Assembly: GCA_029718625.1 (NCBI GenBank)
Contig: CM056383.1
Span: forward strand, 22,731,930 to 22,795,929
Reading direction: 5' to 3'
Length of the DNA: 64,000 bases
DNA from: Synaphobranchus kaupii
Taxonomy: Eukaryota; Chordata; Actinopteri; Anguilliformes; Synaphobranchidae
Shown in pieces: positions 34,232-44,999 of this stretch (position 1 is its first letter; each line of letters starts with the position of its first letter). A program made the position numbers and the translations under genes. The notes under the pieces are model-generated. The model ran no database searches. It saw only the letters and a program-made list of their open reading frames with translations, and was not told the origin of the DNA.

Positions 34232-35919
34232 TCATGGGGTCTGTGCAGGGGCCTGTGGGGGGGCCTGTGCAGGGGCCTGTGCGGGGGCCTGTGCAGGGAC
34301 CTGTGCATCACGTCGTCGGGCGGGGTCAGGCCACAGGACCTCGTCGACATCGCAGGCTATGTTTTCCCTCGCCAGGCAGCGGGGGAAGAAAGCTCTGGCA
34401 TGCCGGACCCAGCCTGGGTAAGCCCCCACAGCCACATCATCACAGGCCAGGTACATGGCCCTGAGGAGGTTCTCTCTTCCATACGGTTGCCGGTCATACA
34501 CCTTCCACCGCCATGATGAGAAGAACTCCTCTATGGGGTTGAGGAAAGGTGAGTAGGGTGGCAGACATACATTGAGGAATTGTTGGTATATATTGAACCA
34601 CTCTCTTATCTGGTTGGTGCGGTGAAAACTGACGTTGTCCCAGATGATGACATAGAAGGGAGGAGGCTGTGCTGGAACCGGATTCTGCTGCTCACGGTCA
34701 TTCAGGATGTCTCGTAGATCTCCCAGGATTGTGAGGAGACGTTGGGTGTTGAAGGACCCAAGGAGAGCATGCCTGTGGAGAAGCCCTTCCGAGGTCATGG
34801 CTGCACATAGGGAGATATTCCCCCCACGTTGGCCAGGAACGTCCACAATTGCTCTTCGGCCAATTATGTTACGGCCTCTCCTCCTTCTCTTGGTGAGGTT
34901 GAAGCCAGCCTCATCCAGGAAGATGTATTCATGGGGTCTCATCATGGCGTCCAACCCGAAGATTCTCTGTGGAAATGAGTAGAGTACAGGTAGTGTCACA
35001 GAAGGAGTACTACACTGTGGGCTACTGTGCAGTACAGTGGGCTTGTACACCCACTGTACTGTGAACAATCAACATTGTGTACCCGTATGTATACTTACTT
35101 GCACATACTGGAAACGTAGCTCTTTGACTCTGTGCGAGTTACGCTCAAAGGGAACTCTATAAGCTTGCTTCATGCGTAGCTTCTGGCGACGGAGGACTCT
35201 GTCTATGGTGGCCACGCTGACTCTGTCAATGCCTCCAAAATTGACGTTGTCAGCTATGACTCTCTCCTTTATTTCTCTGAGTCTGATGATGTTGTTTTCC
35301 CGGACCATGTCCACAATGAGGATCTCTTGCTGTGCTGTGAATAGGGAAGTCCTTCCACCACAATGTGGCAATCTTTCAACCCTATAGAAACAAATATGCT
35401 TTCACTCTTCACAAAAAAGACTTACAGTCTACAATACAAACATCAATGGAAATGTCCAGTCTCCCCCAGCAAAAGGTACTGTGGTGAAACCAATTTAGAT
35501 TGTAGGCTACAAACATTTAGACAAAGTAACTACAGTACATACCTGTTGTGTTCTCTGAATGCCCGAATTATGGTGGACACTGAGAACCTGCTGAGGTTGG
35601 GTTGGACTCTTTGTCCAGCTTCTCTCATTGACATTCCATGGACAATGACATGGTCAATGACAGTAGCTCGCATTTCATCTGTGATGATCGTACGTGGTTG
35701 TCTTGCTCTTCCTCCTTGCACTCCTCCTCTCCCTCCTCGCCCCCTTCCTCTCCCTCCTTGGCCTGCTCCTCTCCCTCCTTGGCCTGCTCCTCTTCCTCCT
35801 TGGCCTGCTCCTCTCCCTCCTTGGCCTGCTCCTCCTCCTCCTCTGTGTATTCCACCTCTGACACGAACTCTGCCTCTGTCCATTGTGTTGCTGTTTGGCA
35901 CCTTCAGCAAATTGTGCAT
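34232..35919 (-). CDS. DDE transposase, three exons
   Basis: Proposed exons: 35,543-35,919, 35,099-35,381 and 34,232-34,966. Junctions are consensus (AG/gtatgt ... tatag/GG; CAA/gtaagt ... ccacag/AGA) and phases agree, giving 464 residues with no stop. The N-terminus has a Gly/Arg/Gln-rich repeat (about residues 15-55), then helix-turn-helix DNA-binding segments ('MSMREAGQRV', 'STIIRAF'; exon 2 'CGGRTSLFTAQQ'). The catalytic core has 'FLDEAGFNL' (first Asp), 'IIWDNVSFHRTNQ' (second Asp) and 'PYSPFLNPIEEFF' (Glu, about 35 residues on). The C-terminus ends in a Gln-Ala-Pro repeat. It would cut and paste its own element in the nucleus. The exon model is my inference; the domains are seen directly. 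Confidence 0.85.
34244..34312 (-). repeat. Coding minisatellite in the transposase C-terminus
   Basis: Tandem units of about 12-15 bp built on 'caggggcctgtg' encode the Gln-Ala-Pro repeats on the minus strand. A second coding repeat at about 35,735-35,830 encodes the Gly-Gln-Gly-Gly-Arg repeats near the N-terminus. Confidence 0.8.
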
Positions 35920-35944
35920 TCTAAACTGGCCTATATAGGTGTTG

Positions 35945-36376
35945 TCACATCATTGGCAGGTGTCTTCAATTTTGAGTCACCGTGTTTAAGCAATAACACC
36001 CGTGCTTTCATTGTGTTCAACTTTTGATGACTGAGTCTACCATTTTGCATCGTGTGAGCAAAATGTGTTCAGTGAATGAGAATGTGTTCATATTGTTGTG
36101 CAACGTGTGTTTTAGCAAGTTATAATATGTTTTAGCAAGTGCGAAAGTGTTCAGAGTAAGTGTGAATGTGTTTAGAGTAAGTGCAAATGTGTTTAGAGTT
36201 CTGCAACGTGTGTTTTGGCAAATGCCAATGTGTTCAGAGTTTTGTGAAATCGGAGATTGAGGTGAAACGTGTTTATAGTTAAGCCAACTGGGGGCCTGAT
36301 TTATTAAATGTGTTTAGGCAACTGGTCATTGTGCTCAGAGATCTAGAAATTGTGCTTTAGCAATCGAGAAAAACTG
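35945..36376. repeat. Right subterminal repeat region of the transposon
   Basis: Contains many spaced copies of 'gtgtttagagt', 'gtgttcagagt', 'gcaacgtgtgtttt' and 'agcaagt'. The left side has complementary words ('actctaaacacaaaacac' at 33,688-33,705), so the arrays are roughly inverted. Confidence 0.7.
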
Positions 36377-36599
36377 TAAGTGTCCACTACAGTAGTCATC
36401 ATGCATTAAAGCTATAAAATGATTGTGAATTTGTAATGGTATACAATTAGAATGTGTCCTTTGCAAATGTCCCACAAATATCATTAAAATAAAATTTGTG
36501 ATTAAAAGTTTTTTTCCAGTAAGAAACACAAACATACTATATCTTGAAGAAGTAGAAATACAGTACAAACAATGATAAAGGTCACAATAGTGACATCCT

Positions 36600-36990
36600 G
36601 TGAGAACATTAGAACGGTGTAATGGAGAGAGGGGCAGAGAGGAAGAAAGAGTGAGAGAGGGAGTGATAGAGAAAGAGAGAGGGGGAAGGAGATGGGGAAA
36701 GGGGGAGAGAGACACTGAAGGAGGAAGAGAGAGAAGGGGGAGAGGGAAAGAGATAGAAAGGGAGAGCATGAGGGAGGGAGAGACAGGAAGAGGGAGAGAC
36801 GGAGCAGAGGGAAACAGAGGTGGAGAGAGATGACGAAAAGGAGGGAGTGAGACAGAGAGGGAAAGAGACAGGAGGGAGAGAGGGAGACAGAGAGGGAAAG
36901 AGAGACAGGAGGGAGAGAGGGAAAGGGAGGGAGACAGAGAGGGAAAGAGACAGGACACAGAGAGGGAGAGGGATAGGAAGAGAGGAAAAC
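36600..36990 (+). repeat. 390-bp purine tract
   Basis: Almost only G and A on the plus strand, built from GGGAGAGA, GGAAAGAGA and GACAGAGA units. The long frames on both strands here (for example 36,335-37,108 minus) are simply this low-complexity tract. It starts about 220 bp outside the transposon end. Confidence 0.9.
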
Positions 36991-37019
36991 TACTTGTTTG
37001 TGCATCAAAAATCAGAATA

Positions 37020-37290
37020 CCCACCCCCACATTAGTGATCTTAAATCTCCCACCTCCACACCCGGTTAATGCCCGCAAATCGCGGTTGCAACAAAAACCT
37101 GCATGCACCGTGGTCCCCCAGTACTGAGTTTGAGAACCACTGCTCTAAGGTATGTTTAACACAGGGATGGGCAACTACAGGCCTCGAGAGCCAGTGTGCC
37201 TGCAGGTTTTTGCTGCCACCAGTTGCCCTGACTCAATCAGCTAATTAGTCATCTACACCAACAAACAGACTCACCTGAGGTGGGGGTGGG
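37020..37290. mobile_element. hAT-like element relics
   Basis: 'agtttgagaaccactgctc' at about 37,126-37,144 is the complement of a Charlie-type end. 'cagggatgggcaactaca', 'ggcctcgag' and 'cctgcaggtttttgctgcca' (37,162-37,220) match another widespread fish hAT end. Both are fragments. Confidence 0.45.
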
Positions 37291-38556
37291 TTGATAGCAT
37301 GTACTTTATTAAATGTTTAACTTGTTGATGCTACTTTGGACTTTTCCCACACCGATTGAGATTCTGATTGTATGGAGCCTTGTCTCATAAATAATGGAGG
37401 TAATCTTGCTATCTATTGGGATCTAGAACATTGATTTGAGATGTTATGTTAAACCATAACAGGCTTACTGTCACAGAATTGTCTTCAGGGCCTCACCATT
37501 TCCAAAACAATGACCATTGCAATAGTATATTTACAGTAGTAGGCTATTTAAAAAGGTAATTTATAGCCCGGTGGTTAGATTAAAACATATGGCATATGAA
37601 CATTGCTGTATTCCATGTTAATGTTCAATCTTGTATTTTTAGTTCTCTTAGTATTGCCATGGGGATATCTAGGGTCTTTTCAACACGCTACTGCAAGGTG
37701 CTCAGCAGGTCTATTGGTCAGGCAATTTAAGTGTAAATTAATATTGTCCTAGCCATCTTATTATGCCAGTCTAGTTAGCGATGCTACCTGGACAAACTCA
37801 AATTCAAATGAAAGGCTTGCAGTTTGCAGTTCTAATGTCAAAATGTTGACATCCATGCAAACCTAAAAATTTGAATCTCTGGGAAAAAAAAGTTAAATTA
37901 TCATCAGTGTTTTCACATTCCATAAACCTCAATTGAGTTAATTGACTGCAGACAGCGTCATATACACCAATTTTTAAAAAAAAGAAGAAGATAAAAACAT
38001 CAACGCCGCACATGACTGTGTTGAACACAGAGTTCTGTCCATCACTGACATTTTTTAATTTGTATCTCTGGTTTCAAGTCCCCAAATATACTATTCAAGT
38101 CCCCACACTGTTCCCCTTTTTTCCCACAATAATCAAACCCACACACACACATTATTCCCATCTCGCATTGCGCTGCAGCTATGCAGGCTTATTTTATTAC
38201 AGGAGTGTGTAACATCGTGGTCGTGGAGGATGCTTCACATTTCTTCAAGATTGATATTGCCAACACCTCCGTCACTCTCTTAATACAAAGGTAAGATGAA
38301 ATGTTAAGCAAAGTCAAAAATGATAAACATGTTAAACTATTTCTTTGTACACAAAGCTAGCTAAACTACATCTCAAATCTGCACAAACACTATTCCCCTC
38401 CCCCCAACCCTATGCAGGTGCACGCTGCACGCGTTCTGAATACCACGCCCCCAATGCCAAGGTTGAGTTTTAATCATTCCGACATTTTCAAGATCGATAT
38501 GCAAGCAGACGGCTCATGAGTTCAATTGCTCTGTCACTCCTAGAAAGCTAAGATAA
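37291..38556. other. Unassigned stretch
   Basis: No gene, element end or RNA recognised. Short frames near 37,804-38,028 and 38,012-38,212 show no domain. Confidence 0.3.
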
Positions 38557-38558
38557 TA

Positions 38559-39746
38559 TCTGAACAAAAACGTCTCTGAGGTTAAAAAAAAAAAGCCAAG
38601 TTACTCATAGCCTACAGAGCGCTGTCTATAAGTCCTTAATTCCAACTTGCAAAAACTAGGCCTGCCTTTAAAAGTATTGATATCAAAATGTGGCCAAGTT
38701 ACAACTAACAATATTGCCTATCATAGCTCACACTAAATTAACTAGTTCTATTCCAAAGCTTCCAAACTTTTAATGCAACTTGGCCCTGTGTTTCTTCATC
38801 TTAGCATATGAAGAGATTGAGCCTCATGGAACAACATATGATTTCAATTAATGTTTTTAACAGTTGATGAATAATTACACTCCAGAAAGGATATGGTTAT
38901 GCTTTGTTGGCAAGTTTACTTTAGAAAATGTACAGGTTTTAAAATGTTAACTGCTGCTACAGATTTCTTTACTATTCACAAGCAGACATTTATATCAAGA
39001 AACATCAGGTACAATACAGAAAGGGGGGATGAATAAATAAATGCAGATAAAAATAAGTAATATTTTTAAAATAGCGTACATATAGCATTTTTACAAACGT
39101 ATCCAGACATGTTTGTGGGTCAGATGATGGAAAATAAGTAATAGTACTAATTTTCTTAACATAATAATAGTTATATTTGCAAACAGAATTTTGTGAACAC
39201 AAGGATATCTATGCTCTGTAGGACCACACAGGTTTTGATAGAAATCCAAATATTCCAAATAAATAAATCAATAAATAATAATACATTTTATTCATTCTGT
39301 GCTTTTCATAGACCCAAAGCAGTGGATGCAGACAATTATTCAAACATGCCCTATAGTGTAGTAATTTTTCTGTTTAACTTCTAAGTGCAACACATCTGAA
39401 TCAGAGTATTTCCACTATAAATTATTCTCATTTTGCAGTCTGATGTGGAACATACAGTTTCATTGACCTCTTGAGATGGTAAGATGAAGAAACACAGGGC
39501 CAAGTTGCATTAAATAATTTAGGAAAGTTTGGATAGCATTGCTTTGGAATAGAGCTAGTTTATTTAGTGTGAGCTACGATAGGCAATATTGTTTGTTGTA
39601 ACTTGGCCACATTTTGATATCAATACTTTTAAAGGCAGGCCTAGTTTTTGCAAGTTGGAATTAAGGACTTATAGACAGCGCTCTGTAGGCTATGCGTGAG
39701 TAACTTGGCTTTTTTTTTTTTTACGTCAGAGACGTTTTTGTTCAGA
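38559..39746 (+). mobile_element. Foldback head of composite repeat, copy B (uninterrupted)
   Basis: The left end TCTGAACAAAAACGTCTC and right end are complementary; TA lies outside both ends. The inverted arms are about 230 bp, with a ~700-bp interior in the same orientation as copy A. This uninterrupted copy shows where the LINE entered copy A. Confidence 0.75.
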
Positions 39747-41310
39747 TATCACTTATTTTTGGTAGCTAACTAATGATGAACAATGCATAAAGATAATGAC
39801 ATCGAGAGAGACATGCATACAGAATAGTACATGCATTCCAAATAAATGCATGCAGACATTCACATAACCATAACGCCCTCTACTGACGAGAATGATAACA
39901 TTTCTCCCACAATTACATTAAAAGAGTTTGTAGATGAGCTGTATTTAATGTCTAGTGGAATACAATGAACAGCACCACCTGAACTATAGATCATGAAGAA
40001 GCATGTAAATTAATTAACCAAGTCTATATGGAGACATGCATGCACAATAGGCTAGACGCAAACACATTGTAGCTGAAATAAATACATAAAGCCTAAAATA
40101 TGGAAATACAGTTGTAAAATAGGCATATTAGTATTCTATAGAAATAACGTTAGCTATTCAACACTGGCTTGTCGGATGCGTAACTCCAAGCTTCCATGTC
40201 TGGGCTGCGAGTTGCCGAACTTCATAAACCCAGCATAATACCTTCGCAGTTCTTTTTTTTCGAAGGTAAAAAAAGCTTGTACCTGCTTCCTGACTAGCAG
40301 CTGACTGACGTTTCTCTGGCAAAACTAACGTTGGCTAACAAGCTTAATTGGACAATGCATATTTCCCAGGAATCTTAGCCAGCAAGAAAACAATAGATAC
40401 TACTAAGAAAGTAGCCTACCAGAGATTATTCTTCTGATTATAATTATAATTAAAAGTATTTGCAGTAAGATACATTGTCTGCAGAGTACCGTAGACTAGA
40501 GCAATGTTCGGAAGCTATAGTAATTTTTTTAAAGTGACTAACCATGAATCATATATGTTTAGGGAATTGGAGGTTTATAAATCCAATGTCTTAAGGGATT
40601 GCAGCTTATAGTAGGCTATCATCAATTCTTAACGTATTATCGTAAATTCTTAATTTTATGGTGACATTGTGTTCTGTGTGCAAAGGATAAACTGAACAGA
40701 GCTGAAGTGAAGAAATGAATGAAGACATAATAAAGAAATGTTGGAAGAGGCGAGCGTTGAAGGTTCGGTTTCCAAAGAGTCAGACATGACCGCAGCAGAA
40801 GAGGATAGCAGGCTCCACACAGACAAATTTTTTTGTCGGCATTTGTGTGAGATTAAAACATGTAGCCAATGGCATTTTTACATTATTGCAAGAACGCGAT
40901 GTTAACCAGATGATATTCTGCGTTGAAACGTTTTTCTTTGCTTGACAAATGGCCATGGGATGCCTGTTCCCATAACGTTAGCTAGCCTATTGCATTACTG
41001 TTGTGGTGTCCAGTGACTGAAGTGAACGTTAATATTGTAAACGTGTCTTTGCCTTTGCAGTAAAAAAACATTCTTGCATGACAAAACTAGAACATGTGCA
41101 CACTGTTTGAGTCCAAAATGAAATTACACTTTAATATCAACCGGGCGAGATACGAACCCACGTCTCTCGCAATACTAAGGCTTGACGCTAACCAGAAGAC
41201 CAAAGGGGTATAATCACGTGATATAGGCCATTTGTCAGTGTCGGTCTGACTTTCACCATTTCACTGTAGTACAAGTGAAATAGGCTACAAGTGAAACATT
41301 GAACAGTTAA
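39747..41310 (+). repeat. Body of composite repeat, copy B
   Basis: Matches the bodies of copies A and C but keeps about 450 bp (roughly 40,800-41,270) that A and C lack; those have the 16-bp hairpin there instead. That extra part is also present in the diverged copy D (7155-7612). A tRNA-like relic lies at 41,141-41,206. The body stops at 41,310 where copy C begins. Confidence 0.7.
41141..41206 (-). repeat. tRNA-like relic in the copy B body
   Basis: The minus strand has 'tggtcttctggttagcg' (A-box-like) and 'gtgggttcgtatctc' (B-box-like). Stems do not close fully. It sits at a different place in the body from the tRNA-like relics of copies A and C. Confidence 0.5.
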
Positions 41311-42536
41311 TCAGATCAAAAACGTCTACGATGTAAAAAAAAGCCAAGTTACTCACGCATAGCCTACATAGCGCTGTCCATAGGTTCTTAATTCCAACTT
41401 GCAAAAACTAGGCCTGCCTTTAAAAGTCTTGATATCAAAATGTGGCCAAGTTACAACTAACAATATTGCCTATCGTAGCTCACACTAAATAAACTAGCTC
41501 TATTCCAAAGCAATGCTATCCAAACTTTCCTAAATTATTTAATGCAACTTGGCCCTGTGTTTCTTCATCTTACCATCTCAAGAGAATGTGGTCAATGAAA
41601 CTGTATGTGCCACATCAAACTGCAAAATGAAAATAATTTATAGTGGAAATACTCTGATTCAAATGTGTTGCACTTAGAAATTAAACAGAAAAATTACTAC
41701 ACTATAGGGCATGTTTGAACAATTGTCTGCATCCACTGCTTTGGGTCTATGAAAAGCACAGAATGAATAAAATGTATTATTATTATAATTATAATTATTA
41801 TGTATTTATTTATTTGGATTTCTATCAAAACCTACAGAGCATAGATATCCTTGTGTTCACAAAATTCTGTTTGCAAATATCATAAATACTATTATGTTAA
41901 GAAAATTGGTACTATTACTTATTTGCCACCATCTGACCCACAAATATGTCTGGATACGTTTGTAAAAATGCTTTATGTACGCTATTTTCTAGGTAAAAAT
42001 ATTACTCATTTTTATCTGCATTTATTTATTCATCACCCCTTTCTCTATTGTACATGATGTTTCTTCATATAAATGTCTTTTTTTTTCAATTGTAAAGAAT
42101 GTTGTAGCAGCAGTTAACATTTTAAAACCTGTACATTTTCTAAAGTAAACTTGCCAACAAAGTACAACCATATCCTTTCTGGAGTGTAATTATTCATCAA
42201 CTGTTAAAAACATTCATTGAAATCATATGTTGTTCCATGAGGCACAATCTCTTCACATGCAAAGATGAAGAAACACAGGGCCAAGTTGCATTAAATAATT
42301 TAGGAAAGTTTGGATAGCATTGCTTTGGAATAGAGCTAGTTTATTTAGTGTGAGCTACGATAGGTGATATTGTTAGTTGTAACTTGGCCACATTTTGATA
42401 TCAAGACTTTTAAAGGCATTCATTAAGAATTAAGGCATTAAGAATTAAGTTGGAATTAAGAACTTATGGACAGCGCTATGTAGGCTATGCGTGAGTAACT
42501 TGGCTTTTTTTTACGTCGTAGACGTTTTTGATCTGA
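41311..42536. mobile_element. Foldback head of composite repeat, copy C, interior inverted
   Basis: The ends TCAGATCAAAAACGTC and complement and the arms are as in copy A. Between the arms, however, the sequence runs the other way: after the left arm comes 'accatctcaagagaatgtgg', which in copies A and B precedes the right arm, and the 'gaggcacaatctcttcacat' part is next to the right arm. The flanking body to the right keeps the same direction as in A. Confidence 0.8.
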
Positions 42537-44368
42537 TATCACTTCTTTTTTATAGCTAACTAATGATGAATAATGCATGAAGATAAACACGGAGAGAGAC
42601 ATGGATTCCAAAGAAATGTATGCAGACATTCGCTTAACCATAACGCCCTCTATTGACAAGAATGAGAACAGTTATCCTATTACAGACAGCACACAATTAC
42701 ATTAAAAGAGTTTGTAGATGAGCAGTATTTAATGTGTAATGAAATACAATGAACAGCATCACCTGAGCTATGGATCATGAAGAAGCATGTAAATTAATTA
42801 ACCAAGTCTACATGGAGACATACATGCACAATGGGCTAGATGCAAACACATTCTAGCTGAAAGACATACAGCCTAAAAAGCTAGCACAGCCTAAATAGTT
42901 TGCATCAGTAAAATATGGAAATACAGTTTTAAAATAGGGCTATTAGTATTCTATGAAATATATTTAACGTTAGGCTATTCAACACTGGATTGCTGGATGC
43001 GTAACTCCAACCTTCCATGTGTGGGCTACGAGCTAGCGAGCAAGCTAGTGAGTTCATAAGCACAGCAGTTAGGCTATTCAACACTGGATTGCCGGATGCG
43101 TAACTCCAACCTTCCATGTGTGGGCTACGAGCTAGCGAGCGAGCTAGTGAGTTTCTGCACAGCAGAGTTTTTTTCCGGTAGTGTAGAACGTTACCTGCTG
43201 GAAATGTTTTGGTACCGGACAGCTAGGTTTAGTTTAGTTTTCTGTAGTGCAATGAATGTAGGCTATAACGCATGTTGATTCGCTTCGTAGTAGCCTAGCT
43301 TGTTTCTGCTTCCTGACGAGAAGCAGGAAGTAACGTTGGCGAACAAGCTTAATTGGACAACGCATATTTCCCAGGAATCTTAGCCAGAAAGAAAACAGTA
43401 GATACTACTAAGAAAGTACATACCAGAGATTATTCTTCTTCTTCTTCTTATTATTATTATTATAATTAAAAGTGTTTGCAGTGAGCTACATTATCAGCAG
43501 AGTAGCGTAGACTAGAGCCACATTCGGAGGCTATCTATTTATTTATAAGTGACTAACCATGAATCAGATATGTTTGGGGAATTGGCGGTTTATAAATCCG
43601 ATTGCTTAAAGGCTTGCATCTTAAAAGAGGCTATCCTCAATTTTTAATGTAGGCTATTATCGTAAATTCTTAATTTTCCTAGTAGTGAATTTTATGGTGA
43701 CCTTGTGTTATGTGTGAAAAGGATAAAGTGAACAGAGCTGAAGTGAAGGAATTAATGAATAAAGAAATGTTGGCTGAGGCAAGGGGTTTCCACAGTCAGT
43801 CAGTCATGACCGCAAGAGCAGAGCGTAACACCCTCCCCAAACCAGACAAAAGCGAGCGTCCGGTTTGGGGAGGGTGTGATATAGTAAGTGAAATACAAGT
43901 GAAACATTGAACAGTTAATATTGTAAACTTCTTTTGCTTTTGCAATAAAAATACGTTGATGTGTCAATGTGAAAGTAATAACAGTCTAAGAAATGAAAAG
44001 TACTTAACAGTTGCACATTGTTTTTGTGGAAAATACACATGTGCCCTGCTGGGCTCGAACCCACAATCCACTGTGTGAGAGACTGCAGTTTTAACCACTA
44101 AGCCACAGTAGCTTCTTGGAAAACATGAAGCCATTAGCTACATTAACATTAAAAAACATTAGTATGAAGTGTTTTTATTGGACGATAAGCTTGATGAGCA
44201 GGTATACGGACATACCCTCAAATAATAATTCTCCCCATTGGATAACATCGCGACGGAGGCTGGCAGTTTGGCAGGAAAAATGGGAAGAAGAAGAAGCGGA
44301 AGAGGAAGGAGAAAAACGGCAAAATAACCCAAGTTTGGGGCTTTATTGTGTGGATGTGTGAAGTTGTC
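42537..44368 (+). repeat. Body of composite repeat, copy C
   Basis: Matches 18,086-19,840 with few changes, including the hairpin (43,828-43,877), the tRNA-like relic (44,041-44,114) and the closing 'ggatgtgtgaagtt'. A local tandem duplication of about 107 bp (about 42,965-43,155, 'aacactggattgc' twice) is private to this copy. Confidence 0.75.
44041..44114 (-). repeat. tRNA-like relic in the copy C body
   Basis: Same as the copy A relic with a few changes: A-box-like 'tggcttagtggtta' and B box 'gggttcgagccc'. The A box is closer to consensus here than in copy A, but the acceptor stem still does not pair. Confidence 0.6.
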
Positions 44369-44999
44369 TTTATCTTTATACTAGCAGCGCTATCTCCGTT
44401 TTTGCAGCTGGCGATCTCACCTTAGCTTAATACCAAGCTAGAAAAGTTAGCCAACTAACGTTAGCTAACGTAGCCTAATACACGTGTTCTCTGCCCCTGT
44501 TCGTGGGCCATTACAGCTGCTTTCTAGCTAACGTCGGTTAGCAGAGCTGTGGGACGGAAACTTTATCACACTGACTAGTTTTGTGTAATTTAAAATGAAA
44601 ACGAGTCAACAACACAACCCAGCAAACAAGTTAACTAATGCTCACGTTAGTGCTGCTCAGTTAGTTTTACGTCAGCAGTACCATCTATTTATCTAACTAA
44701 TTTTGTATGGTATGGATTGGTATGATCTCTGGGAACGAAAGACAAACAAGTGTGCGTCGATGCATATATTTGAAATTCTGGGCCGTGTCGAGTACGGAAG
44801 TACACATCTGGGGATTTTAGTATGTACTTGATTTTTGCATACTTGCCGTTCAGAACGCACTAATGACACAAAATGGCGCTATGTGTACTAACTAGTATGC
44901 AGGTATGCATAATGGAACACAGCCTTTGTATGAGTGTCAAATGCCAATCATTTACTGTTTAAAGAATCCGCAATTCAGCTGTCACTTACCATTTTAAAA
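44369..44999. other. Unassigned stretch with a possible small TIR element
   Basis: From about 44,783 to 44,930 the ends 'gggccgtgtcgagtac' and 'ggaacacagcc' loosely mirror the element at 23,945-24,624. Several 'gttagctaacg' words occur around 44,455. No gene is seen. Confidence 0.3.

Larger units (their letters stand above)
33633..36376 (-). mobile_element. Apparently complete IS630/Tc1/mariner-superfamily transposon
   Basis: The 2.74-kb element has ends CAGTTTTTCTCGA and the exact complement, with TA at 33,631-33,632 and 36,377-36,378. It carries one transposase gene on the minus strand in three exons. Both subterminal regions contain repeated short words (20-bp tandem units at 33,771-33,830; 'gtgtttagagt'-like units at 35,945-36,376). 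The ends, target duplication and open reading all look intact, so this is the best candidate for an autonomous element in the window. Confidence 0.85.

Noticed and set aside
35638..36027. Ser-rich plus-strand frame opposite the transposase
   Set aside because: It is the shadow of the Gly/Arg repeat coding region of the transposase on the minus strand.
36335..37108. 257-residue Ser/Leu/Pro-rich open frame
   Set aside because: It is the complement of the purine tract, read also in another frame as a similar product; a low-complexity artefact.
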